The translations under genes and the position numbers were made by a program. 35,620 bases of DNA from Flavobacteriales bacterium UBA7612. Its GTDB lineage: Bacteria > Bacteroidota > Bacteroidia > Flavobacteriales > Weeksellaceae. Where the stretch lies: contig DLJQ01000008.1 in NCBI GenBank assembly GCA_002484335.1, positions 217,541 to 253,160 on the forward strand, read 5' to 3'. This document shows, in pieces, positions 8,753-16,232 of the stretch; position 1 is the first letter of the stretch; each line of letters starts with the position of its first letter. The notes beneath the pieces are model-generated. The model was not told where the DNA came from. It saw only the letters and a list, made by a program, of their open reading frames with translations, and did not search any database.

Positions 8753-8877
8753 GCGTTAGTGATTGCAATGAAAATCCTTTTATAAAAAATTGAATGACTA
8801 AAGTCTTATTTATATCTTTTTTATAAAAGATTGTAATGGAAAGCCCGACCTGAAAGGAACGCCCAAAAAATTTGTTT
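8753..8877 (-). repeat. Dispersed structured intergenic element, copy D
   Basis: Read on the minus strand it begins TTTGGGCGTTCC (complement of 8866-8877) and ends CACTAACGC (near 8753). The order of boxes is the same as in copy A. The central stem is a perfect 13-bp helix (8777-8789 with 8817-8829), built of a sequence unrelated to the other copies' stems. Outer ends GCGTT and AACGC pair perfectly. The right-arm box GGATTTTCATTGCAATC corresponds to GGATTTCCACTTCAAcC of copy A. No coding potential. It sits just downstream of the budA terminator, facing copy A. Confidence 0.85.
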
Positions 8878-8892
8878 AATTTATTTTTATTT

Positions 8893-8927
8893 TGCAATCA
8901 AATTGCAGAATAATACATGTAGATTTG
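8893..8927 (+). promoter_or_regulatory. Dyad and -7 element upstream of the Cys-rich small gene
   Basis: TGCAAT-CAA-ATTGCA (8893-8907) is a perfect inverted repeat. It lies 12 bp before TAGATTTG (8920-8927), an exact TAnnTTTG -7 element. The right arm carries a TTG, but its 14-bp spacing is short for a -33 box. The arrangement fits a repressor or metal-sensor operator over the promoter of the metal-efflux genes; the regulator is not encoded nearby. The leader would be about 33 nt. Confidence 0.4.
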
Positions 8928-8966
8928 TGAAATAGAACTTATCAATTTTATATAGAATTTAAAAAA

Positions 8967-9296
8967 GTGAAATTAATTATATTCATATTAAGTATTTACA
9001 TGTTGGCTTTATCTTTATCGCCATGCAATGATGCTTATAAAGAATTTAATAGAAATAGTACAAAAGAACAATCGAAAGTAGATGAAATAAAAAGTCAAGA
9101 TATACATGAAGATTTTTGTAGTCCTTTTTGTTCATGTTCTTGTTGTGGTACAGTTGCTAGAACAGACTTTAACTTTAATTCTATAGAAATAAAAGAACCT
9201 AAATTTCAAATAACCGATAAGTTAAAGTTTCCATTAATAGATACTGATTTATATTCTCATTTCTACGGGAATATATGGCAACCGCCTAAAATATAA
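8967..9296 (+). CDS. Small secreted Cys-rich protein, DUF6660-like
   Basis: Protein of 109 residues with a hydrophobic N terminus (LIIFILSIYMLALSLSPC) that acts as a signal peptide or membrane anchor. In the middle lies a dense cysteine cluster, DFCSPFCSCSCCG, with five Cys in about ten residues. It matches my memory of a Bacteroidota family annotated as DUF6660, found just upstream of CusA/CzcA-type pumps, as here (127 bp before the pump). The start is GTG at 8967; the next in-frame ATG (residue 12) would cut into the hydrophobic segment. Metal binding in the periplasm is inferred from the cysteines and context. The name rests on recall and should be confirmed by a profile search. Confidence 0.7.
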   Translation: MKLIIFILSIYMLALSLSPCNDAYKEFNRNSTKEQSKVDEIKSQDIHEDFCSPFCSCSCCGTVARTDFNFNSIEIKEPKFQITDKLKFPLIDTDLYSHFYGNIWQPPKI

Positions 9297-9319
9297 TATT
9301 TTAAAATAGCTGTTATTAT

Positions 9320-9397
9320 ATATGTTTATGCCTTTGGATTCTCCTTAGGTAAACATATTCGTATGCTTCATTTATTAATGATTTGCTTACGGTTTTT
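9320..9397 (+). promoter_or_regulatory. Two consecutive hairpins in the leader of the RND pump gene
   Basis: Hairpin 1 pairs ATATGTTTA (9320-9328) with TAAACATAT (9350-9358), plus an inner CC/GG. Hairpin 2 pairs CGTAtGC (9360-9366) with GCtTACG (9385-9391), one mismatch, and is followed by G then TTTTT (9393-9397), so it resembles a weak intrinsic terminator. They lie between the Cys-rich gene and the pump. They may reduce read-through into the pump gene or simply end the small gene's transcript. Confidence 0.45.
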
Positions 9398-9423
9398 ATA
9401 GTAAACATTCATAAAATTTTAAA

Positions 9424-12400
9424 ATGTTAGATAATATTATAAAGTTTAGTATCAAGAACAAGTTTGTTATTGGTATTTTAACTGTTGTTTGGATAATTTG
9501 GGGTGTGTGGAGTGCTCAGAAATTACCTATTGATGCAATACCTGACATCACTAATAATCAGGTTCAAATTATTACTTCAAGCCCAACTCTTGCAGGACAA
9601 GAAGTTGAACAATTTGTTACTTTTCCAATAGAGCAAAGTATTGCAAATGTGCCAGATATTGAAGAAATAAGAAGTATTTCAAGATTTGGTTTATCAGTTA
9701 TTACTGTTGTTTTTAAAGAAAATGTAGATATTTATTTTGCTCGTCAGTTAATTGGTGAACGACTAAAACAAGCACAAGAAGAAATTCCACAAGGTGTCGG
9801 AATTCCAGAGCTTGCCCCTGTTAGTACTGGTTTAGGTGAAGTATACCAATATATTCTTCATCCGAAAAAAGGAAGTGAAAAGAAATATACTGCAAAAGAT
9901 TTACGTACAATGCAAGATTGGATTGTAAGAAGACAGTTAAATGGAACACCTGGTGTAGCTGAAATAAATAGTTTTGGTGGTGAGTTGAAACAATACGAAG
10001 TTGCAATTAATCCCGATAAATTAAAAGCAATGGGAGTGAGTATTTTAGATGTTTTTACTGCACTAGAGAATAATAACCAAAATACTGGTGGTGCTTATAT
10101 TGATAAAAAGCCTAATGCTTATTTTATAAGAGGTATCGGTCTTGTGACTTCTTTAAAAGATGTAGAAAATATTGCAGTAAAAAATGATGATGGAGGAAGT
10201 GTTCCAATTTTTGTAAAAGATGTGGCTAATGTTCGTTTTGGAAGTGCGATACGTTATGGGGCAATGACCTACAATGGACAAGTAGATGCTGTTGGTGGAG
10301 TTGTGATGATGCTGAAAGGAGAAAATTCTAATGAAGTTGTTAATAGGGTTAAGGATAAACTTCCAACAATTCAGAAATCTCTACCTGCAGATGTTGTTAT
10401 AGAACCTTATTTGGATAGAACTGATCTTGTAGGAAGAGCAATAAAAACGATTGAAAAGAATTTAATTGAAGGTGCATTGATTGTAATTTTTGTTCTTGTT
10501 TTGTTTTTAGGAAATTTCCGTGCAGGTTTAATTGTTGCTTCAGCCATTCCGTTATCATTATTATTTGCACTTGGAATGATGAATGTATTTGGTGTAAGTG
10601 CCAATTTGATGAGTTTAGGTGCTATTGATTTTGGATTGATTGTCGATGGTTCTGTCATTATTGTAGAGGCTACTTTACATCATTTGGGATTAAATAAAAA
10701 AATACGAAGACTTACACAAAAAGAAATGGATGAAGAAGTTTTTCTTTCTGCTTCTAAAATTCGTAGTAGTGCAGCTTTCGGAGAAATAATAATTCTTATT
10801 GTTTATATTCCTATTTTAACGTTGGTTGGTGTTGAAGGCAAAATGTTTTCGCCTATGGCAAAAACAGTAGCTTTTGCAATTATAGGAGCGTTAATTCTTT
10901 CAATGACTTATATTCCGATGATGAGTGCTTTGTTTTTATCTAAAAACATAAATCCAAAACCTACATTCTCAGATAGAATAATGGATAAACTTTATAGTAT
11001 ATATAATCCTCTTTTAAGAAAAGCTATAAAAGTAAAATATATAATAGTAACAATTACGGTTACTACGTTTGTAATTTGTGCATTTATTTTTAGTCGTATG
11101 GGAGGTGAGTTTATTCCACAATTACAAGAAGGAGATTTTGCATATCATTGTATTTTACCACAAGGTAGTTCATTAAGTCAGAGTTTAGAAACATCTATGC
11201 AAGCATCTAGAATTATAAAAGAATTTGATGAGGTAAAAATGGTAATTGGTAAAACAGGATCTGCTGAAGTTCCTACAGATCCTATGCCACCCGAAGCAAC
11301 GGACATGATGGTTATTCTAAAACCTCAAAATGAATGGAAAACAAAAAAAACTTATGATGAATTGGCGAATGAAATTTCAGAGAAATTAGAGGTTATTCCT
11401 GGTGTTTTCTTTGAAAAAAATCAACCAATACAAATGAGATTTAATGAGTTGATGACAGGGATTCGTCAGGATGTTGCGGTTAAAATATTTGGAGAAAATT
11501 TGGATTCGTTATCTATTTATGCAGATAAAGTTGGTAAAATTATTCAATCTATTGATGGGGCAACAGATCCACAAATTGAGCGTATAAGTGGTTTACCGCA
11601 AATAAATGTAGAATATGATAGAACACGTTTAGCAAATTATGGTTTAAGTGTTTTAGATGTAAATGATGCTTTAAGTACTGCTTTTGCAGGAAAGTCTGCA
11701 GGGCAAGTTTTCGAAAATGAACGTCGTTTTGATTTGGTTGTTCGTTTAGATAGTATAAATCGTACTAATATTAATGATGTTAATAACTTGATGTTGGCAA
11801 CGAATAGTGGAAACCAAATTCCTCTTTCACAAGTTGCTAATATAAGTTACAAATTAGGACCAGCACAAATAAGTCGTGAAGAAGGTAAAAGAAGAATTGT
11901 TATTGGATTTAATGTAAAAAATAGGGACATAGCAAGTGTGGTTAAAGATATTCAATCTAAGTTAGACAAAGAGATAGTATTACCTCCAGGATATTATTTT
12001 ACATATGGAGGGCAATTTGAAAATTTACAAGCAGCAAGTAAGCGTTTAATGATAGCAGTACCTATTTCGTTATTTTTAATTTTTATGTTATTGTATTTGA
12101 CATTTAGATCAATGAAACAAGCTTTTCTAATTTTTACAGCTATTCCAATGAGTGCTATAGGAGGAGTTTTAGCTCTTTTAATTAGAGATATGCCTTTTAG
12201 TATTAGTGCCGGAATCGGTTTTATTGCTTTGTTTGGTGTTGCTGTTTTAAATGGGATTGTATTAATAGGAACATTTAATACTCTAGAAAAAGAAGGTATG
12301 ACGGATGTTTATACTCGAGTATTTGAAGGAACAAAATCACGTCTTCGCCCTGTTTTGATGACAGCAGCAGTTGCTTCTTTTGGTTTTTTACCTATGGCGA

Positions 12401-13794
12401 TAAGTACAAGTGCTGGCGCAGAAGTTCAAAAACCTTTAGCTACTGTTGTAATAGGAGGTTTAGTTACTGCTACATTTTTGACATTATTTGTTTTACCAAT
12501 GTTATATATTATTTTTTGTACAACTAACTTCAATTTCAAACATAGAAGATTAAAACCTATAACATTTTTTATTGTAATTGGATTTTTGTTTTTAACAAGC
12601 ACTACGAATGCTCAAACATCAAAACTATTAACATTAGATCAAGCCTTGGATATAGCCTTGAATAATAATGAGAGAATAAAATCAAAAAAATTAGATATTA
12701 GTTCGACTGAAGTATTAAAGAAAACAGCTAATGAATTACCAAAACTTGGATTTGAAGCACAACTAGGGCAATATAATAGCCCAAAGTTTGATCAATCTTA
12801 TTCTATCTCTCAGAATATTCCATTTCCTACTTTGTTTAAAGCAAGAAAGGAACTTATACAGCAAGAAGTAAAAAGTAAAGAAATAGAGAAAGAAGTTTCT
12901 ATTAATGAGATGGTGAAGCAAATACGTACGTTATATCAACAAATTGAATATTTAAATAATAACGAAACTAAATTAAATGAACTTGATCAATTATATCAGG
13001 ATTTTATAAGAATAGCAACTGTAAGATATAATGCAGGTGATATTAAAAAAATCGAAATTAATACTGCTGAAACTCAGAAAGGAGAAATAAATCTTTTAAT
13101 ACAACAAAATGAAGTATTTCTTCAAAATGCCTATAAAAGCCTTAAAGTATTATTAAATACAGAGGAATCATTTGAAATTGTTGCTGATAAAAATTATGAA
13201 CCATTAAAACTAGAAAATATTCTTGATAATTCTTTAATAGCAAATCACCCTTTAATTAGATCTTTATATCAAGAAATGGAGGTTTTAGAAAAATCTAAAA
13301 GTGTTGAAAAAGCAGAAGGTTTACCCGATTTTACTTTAGGCTATTCCAATCAGTCGCTAATTGGTATGCAGGATTTTAAATCTGGAGAAAGATATGCAAA
13401 TTCAGGAAATAGATTCAGTTATGTAAATGTTGGAGTTTCTATTCCTTTAACTTTTGGAGCAACGAAAGCACGTATAAAATCTATTGATTATCAAAAACAA
13501 ATGATAGAAAGTACAGTGAAATTTCAACAACAACAAATGTCTACAATTTTAAGTAATACAATTAGTCAATACCAACAAGATGTTAAACAGTTTTATTATT
13601 ATAAAAATCAAGCATTACCTAATGCTGAAAAAATAGTAAAAGCCGCACAACTTGGTTATAAAACAGGAGAAATTTCATACGTAGAGTATCTTTTTGCTTT
13701 ACAAACAGCAACGAATATTCAACTTAAATACTTAGAATCTATTCAAAAAGTAAATGAATCTGTCATTCAAATTAATTCTTTAATCAATCAATAA
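9424..13794 (+). CDS. Heavy-metal efflux RND pump fused to a TolC-like outer-membrane channel
   Basis: Inner-membrane proton-driven exporter of divalent or monovalent metal ions, CzcA/CusA family, with its outer-membrane factor fused at the C terminus (1456 residues). Residues 1 to about 1037 are a complete RND pump with twelve membrane segments and two periplasmic loops. The fourth membrane segment has IDFGLIVDGSVIIVEA (Asp402, Asp408, Glu415), the CzcA-type (HME) proton-relay signature rather than the CusA form. Residues 1064-1456 are a TolC/CusC-like part (LLTLDQALDIALNNNERIKSK .. YKTGEISYVEYLFALQTATNIQ). Between them residues 1045-1063 form a hydrophobic segment ending TTNA before QTSK, a typical signal peptide with a cleavage site. 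Such fusions occur in Bacteroidota. The adaptor gene follows one base later, giving all three parts of a tripartite pump. The exact metal cannot be read from the sequence. Confidence 0.93.
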   Translation: MLDNIIKFSIKNKFVIGILTVVWIIWGVWSAQKLPIDAIPDITNNQVQIITSSPTLAGQEVEQFVTFPIEQSIANVPDIEEIRSISRFGLSVITVVFKENVDIYFARQLIGERLKQAQEEIPQGVGIPELAPVSTGLGEVYQYILHPKKGSEKKYTAKDLRTMQDWIVRRQLNGTPGVAEINSFGGELKQYEVAINPDKLKAMGVSILDVFTALENNNQNTGGAYIDKKPNAYFIRGIGLVTSLKDVENIAVKNDDGGSVPIFVKDVANVRFGSAIRYGAMTYNGQVDAVGGVVMMLKGENSNEVVNRVKDKLPTIQKSLPADVVIEPYLDRTDLVGRAIKTIEKNLIEGALIVIFVLVLFLGNFRAGLIVASAIPLSLLFALGMMNVFGVSANLMSLGAIDFGLIVDGSVIIVEATLHHLGLNKKIRRLTQKEMDEEVFLSASKIRSSAAFGEIIILIVYIPILTLVGVEGKMFSPMAKTVAFAIIGALILSMTYIPMMSALFLSKNINPKPTFSDRIMDKLYSIYNPLLRKAIKVKYIIVTITVTTFVICAFIFSRMGGEFIPQLQEGDFAYHCILPQGSSLSQSLETSMQASRIIKEFDEVKMVIGKTGSAEVPTDPMPPEATDMMVILKPQNEWKTKKTYDELANEISEKLEVIPGVFFEKNQPIQMRFNELMTGIRQDVAVKIFGENLDSLSIYADKVGKIIQSIDGATDPQIERISGLPQINVEYDRTRLANYGLSVLDVNDALSTAFAGKSAGQVFENERRFDLVVRLDSINRTNINDVNNLMLATNSGNQIPLSQVANISYKLGPAQISREEGKRRIVIGFNVKNRDIASVVKDIQSKLDKEIVLPPGYYFTYGGQFENLQAASKRLMIAVPISLFLIFMLLYLTFRSMKQAFLIFTAIPMSAIGGVLALLIRDMPFSISAGIGFIALFGVAVLNGIVLIGTFNTLEKEGMTDVYTRVFEGTKSRLRPVLMTAAVASFGFLPMAISTSAGAEVQKPLATVVIGGLVTATFLTLFVLPMLYIIFCTTNFNFKHRRLKPITFFIVIGFLFLTSTTNAQTSKLLTLDQALDIALNNNERIKSKKLDISSTEVLKKTANELPKLGFEAQLGQYNSPKFDQSYSISQNIPFPTLFKARKELIQQEVKSKEIEKEVSINEMVKQIRTLYQQIEYLNNNETKLNELDQLYQDFIRIATVRYNAGDIKKIEINTAETQKGEINLLIQQNEVFLQNAYKSLKVLLNTEESFEIVADKNYEPLKLENILDNSLIANHPLIRSLYQEMEVLEKSKSVEKAEGLPDFTLGYSNQSLIGMQDFKSGERYANSGNRFSYVNVGVSIPLTFGATKARIKSIDYQKQMIESTVKFQQQQMSTILSNTISQYQQDVKQFYYYKNQALPNAEKIVKAAQLGYKTGEISYVEYLFALQTATNIQLKYLESIQKVNESVIQINSLINQ

Positions 13795-13795
13795 A

Positions 13796-15088
13796 ATGAA
13801 AAATATAAAATATATAACTTTTGTTTCAATAATCACTTTGCTGTTATTTACGAATTGTAGACAAAAAGAAGTGAAGGAGGTTGAACCTAAAATAGAGGTT
13901 AAAAAAGATAATCATGAAGAAGAGCCAATAACAATTACAACGCTTATAGAAGAACAGATGAAAGCGGTAGGAGTAACGTTAGGAACGATAGAAAATAGAG
14001 ATTTGATGGCAACGATAAAAGCTAACGGAAATCTTCGGGTTCCTAATAATAGTAAAGCTTCTGTAACATCTATTTATGGAGGTGTTATTAAATCTTTGCC
14101 TGTAGAAATTGGTGATTATATAAAGAAAGGTCAAATTGTTGCTACAATTTCGAATCCAGAATTTATTCAAATTCAGGAACAATATTTAACAGTTAGTAGT
14201 AAGATTACTTATGCAGAGCAAGAATATAATAGACAAACAGAATTATTTAATAATGATGCAGGAGCTAAAAAAAATCTTCAGAGTTCTACAACAGAATTAA
14301 AATCTTTGAAATCTCAACTTGCTTCATTAAAACGTCAATTACAATTAATGGGGATTAATCCAGCAAAAGTAAGTAATAAGAATTTTCAATCGGGATTAGT
14401 TATTACTTCTCCAATAAGTGGTTATGTAAGTAATGTTATTGCTCAGATTGGTAGTTATGTAGATATTTCTTCACCAATTGTAGAACTAATTGATAATAAT
14501 TCTATTCATCTTGATTTACAGGTTTTTGAAAAAGATTTACCTAGAATGAGAGTTGGTCAAATTGTTCAATTTAGATTAACTAATAATCCTGAAATTGATT
14601 ATAGAGCAAAAGTTTATAGTATAGGTTCATCATTTTCAAGTGATAGTAAAACTATTTCTGTGCATTGCGATGTTATAGGAAGTAAGCAAGGTCTTATTGA
14701 TAATATGAATATCACAGGAATTGTAGGAATTGATAGATCAGCAACGCCTGCAGTTCCTAATGATGCTATTGTGGAAGCAGATGGTAAATTTTATATTTTT
14801 GTTCAAACCAATAAAAAAAATGAAGAACATAAAACTAAAGATAATGAGCATGATGAAGGAATAGAAGATCATGGACATGAATCTGAAAAAAATACTAATA
14901 AGAATGTAAAGAAACAATTGAAAAGTATAAATTTTGAAAAGATAGAAATAGTAAAAGGAACTTCAGAATTTGGATTTACTGGTATAACTCCTATAAATGA
15001 TATTGGTAAAGATGTAAAAGTGGTGATTAAAGGAGCTTTTTTTATTAATGCAAAAATGAGTGATTCAGGAGGAGAACATGCTCATTAA
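13796..15088 (+). CDS. RND efflux periplasmic adaptor (membrane fusion) lipoprotein
   Basis: Adaptor of 430 residues linking the inner-membrane pump to the outer-membrane channel, CusB/CzcB/HlyD type. The N terminus has a lipoprotein signal with Cys21 (LLLFTNC); Asn before the Cys is accepted in Bacteroidota. The barrel-sandwich lipoyl-like region (ASVTSIYGGVIKSLPVEIGDYIKKGQIVATI) is split by a coiled-coil hairpin (about residues 125-185) and completed by VITSPISGYVSNVIAQIGSYV. A His/Asp/Glu-rich stretch, with motifs such as EEHKTKDNEHDEG and DHGHES, is inserted near residue 345, and the protein ends GGEHAH. Both are likely metal-binding sites. The ATG follows the pump stop by one base, so translation is probably coupled. 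Confidence 0.92.
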   Translation: MKNIKYITFVSIITLLLFTNCRQKEVKEVEPKIEVKKDNHEEEPITITTLIEEQMKAVGVTLGTIENRDLMATIKANGNLRVPNNSKASVTSIYGGVIKSLPVEIGDYIKKGQIVATISNPEFIQIQEQYLTVSSKITYAEQEYNRQTELFNNDAGAKKNLQSSTTELKSLKSQLASLKRQLQLMGINPAKVSNKNFQSGLVITSPISGYVSNVIAQIGSYVDISSPIVELIDNNSIHLDLQVFEKDLPRMRVGQIVQFRLTNNPEIDYRAKVYSIGSSFSSDSKTISVHCDVIGSKQGLIDNMNITGIVGIDRSATPAVPNDAIVEADGKFYIFVQTNKKNEEHKTKDNEHDEGIEDHGHESEKNTNKNVKKQLKSINFEKIEIVKGTSEFGFTGITPINDIGKDVKVVIKGAFFINAKMSDSGGEHAH

Positions 15089-15135
15089 TTATTGAACATT
15101 TTAATTAAAATAGCTAAATTATTTAGTGTTATTTG

Positions 15136-15168
15136 AATCCGAAGGAGTAAAATTCTTCGGATTTTTTT
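15136..15168 (+). terminator. Rho-independent terminator after the efflux operon
   Basis: A perfect 9-bp stem AATCCGAAG (15136-15144) / CTTCGGATT (15155-15163), with a 10-nt loop, runs into a T tract (15162-15168). Confidence 0.88.
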
Positions 15169-15247
15169 ACATATTATTTTATATCTAGGTTCATTTATAA
15201 TGAGTTTTCTTATCTATTTTATTTATAAAACTATAAAAGTAATTATT

Positions 15248-15290
15248 TTATACAAAATACTTTGTTATACAAAATACTTTGTTATATTTG
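15248..15290 (+). promoter_or_regulatory. padR promoter with tandem operator
   Basis: The 17-bp unit TTATACAAAATACTTTG occurs twice in perfect tandem (15248-15264 and 15265-15281), then continues TTATA. Each unit contains the dyad ACAAA-ATAC-TTTGT (15252-15265 and 15269-15282). The TTTG at 15261-15264 is a good -33 box, 18 bp from TATATTTG (15283-15290), an exact -7 element. The operator therefore covers the promoter and fits autorepression by PadR. The ATG follows 4 bp after the -7 element, so the transcript is probably leaderless. Confidence 0.75.
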
Positions 15291-15294
15291 AATT

Positions 15295-15627
15295 ATGAAT
15301 GAGAATTTTAAAAATAAATGGATATCCCAATTAAAAAAAGGGACACTCTCTTATATTGTTTTAAATATACTTTCAGATGGAAAAGAATATTATGGATATG
15401 AATTAATTACCGGGATAAAAGAGTTAACAAGTATAGATATTGCCGAAGGAACTTTATATCCTTTACTTGTTAGGTTAAAAAACGAAGAACTTGTAGATTT
15501 TTCATGGAAAGAGCAAAAATCAGGTATTCCTCGAAAATATTATACAATTACCGAAGAAGGTAAATCTACTTTTCTTACGATGAAAGATTATTGGATTGAT
15601 CTTAATAACACTATAAATAAATTATAA
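15295..15627 (+). CDS. PadR-family transcriptional regulator
   Basis: Winged-helix repressor of 110 residues. The PadR domain is visible as KKGTLSYIVLNILSDGKEYYGYELITGIKE, then IAEGTLYPLLVRLKNEELVDFSWKEQ (recognition helix with the family motif GTLYPLLxRLxxxGL) and the wing GIPRKYYTITEEGK. It is the first gene of a three-gene unit with a HAAS-domain protein (2-bp gap) and a serine hydrolase. In many bacteria small PadR proteins of this type repress an operon encoding a HAAS membrane protein, and the tandem dyad over the promoter supports that here. The signal that relieves repression is unknown. Confidence 0.93.
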   Translation: MNENFKNKWISQLKKGTLSYIVLNILSDGKEYYGYELITGIKELTSIDIAEGTLYPLLVRLKNEELVDFSWKEQKSGIPRKYYTITEEGKSTFLTMKDYWIDLNNTINKL

Positions 15628-15629
15628 TT

Positions 15630-16232
15630 ATGAAATTTAAAGAAGTAAATTTTAATGATGAATCTGCCCAAAGAATATACATACAATATTTTGATAGAGT
15701 AAGAAATGTAATAAAAAGTCTTAGTAAAGAGAGCCAAAATGATATATTACTTGAAATTAATAGTCATATTTACGAATCATTATTGAATTCAAATAAAAGT
15801 GAGGTTGAAAATATTTTAGATGTCACAGAAAAACTTGGAAATCCAGAAGTATTCTTGAAAGAATTAGTTGGAGAAAAAAGATTATATGAAGCAACCAAAT
15901 CTTTTAATCCTATAAAAATATTTAATGCTTTACTAATGAATATCACAAATGGAGTCTCTTATATTATTTTTTTAATACTTTATTTATCATTATTCTTTTT
16001 TATTTTTCTGAGTATTAAAAAGATATTAGATCCTAAGAATATAGGTTTTTATTATTTAAAAAATAAATTCTTTGTACTAGGTAAGCTAAAAAGTACTTCT
16101 TTCAATTATTATCAATACGAACAGCTTGGAAATTGGTTTATTCCTGTAATGATTATCTGTTCTATTACATTGTTTTTTATAATTACTCTCCTCCTTAGAT
16201 TAAAGAAACAATTTCAAAAAACAATAATATGA
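15630..16232 (+). CDS. HAAS-domain membrane protein
   Basis: Membrane protein of 200 residues. Residues 10-90 are a helical HAAS-type domain (LSKESQNDILLEINSHIYESLL, VTEKLGNPEVFLKELVGEKRL), a module that usually follows PadR regulators and is thought to sense or signal. Two membrane segments lie at about 108-129 and 170-189, joined by a 40-residue loop with several Tyr and Phe. The start is 2 bp after the padR stop and the end overlaps the serine hydrolase start by 4 bp (ATGA), so the three genes are translationally coupled. The function is not established; a transducer of envelope stress to PadR is an inference. Confidence 0.82.
   Translation: MKFKEVNFNDESAQRIYIQYFDRVRNVIKSLSKESQNDILLEINSHIYESLLNSNKSEVENILDVTEKLGNPEVFLKELVGEKRLYEATKSFNPIKIFNALLMNITNGVSYIIFLILYLSLFFFIFLSIKKILDPKNIGFYYLKNKFFVLGKLKSTSFNYYQYEQLGNWFIPVMIICSITLFFIITLLLRLKKQFQKTII

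Noticed and set aside
15248..15284. Two-unit tandem repeat as a possible CRISPR or VNTR
   Set aside because: Only two 17-bp units with no spacers and no cas genes; the dyad symmetry and position over a promoter indicate an operator.
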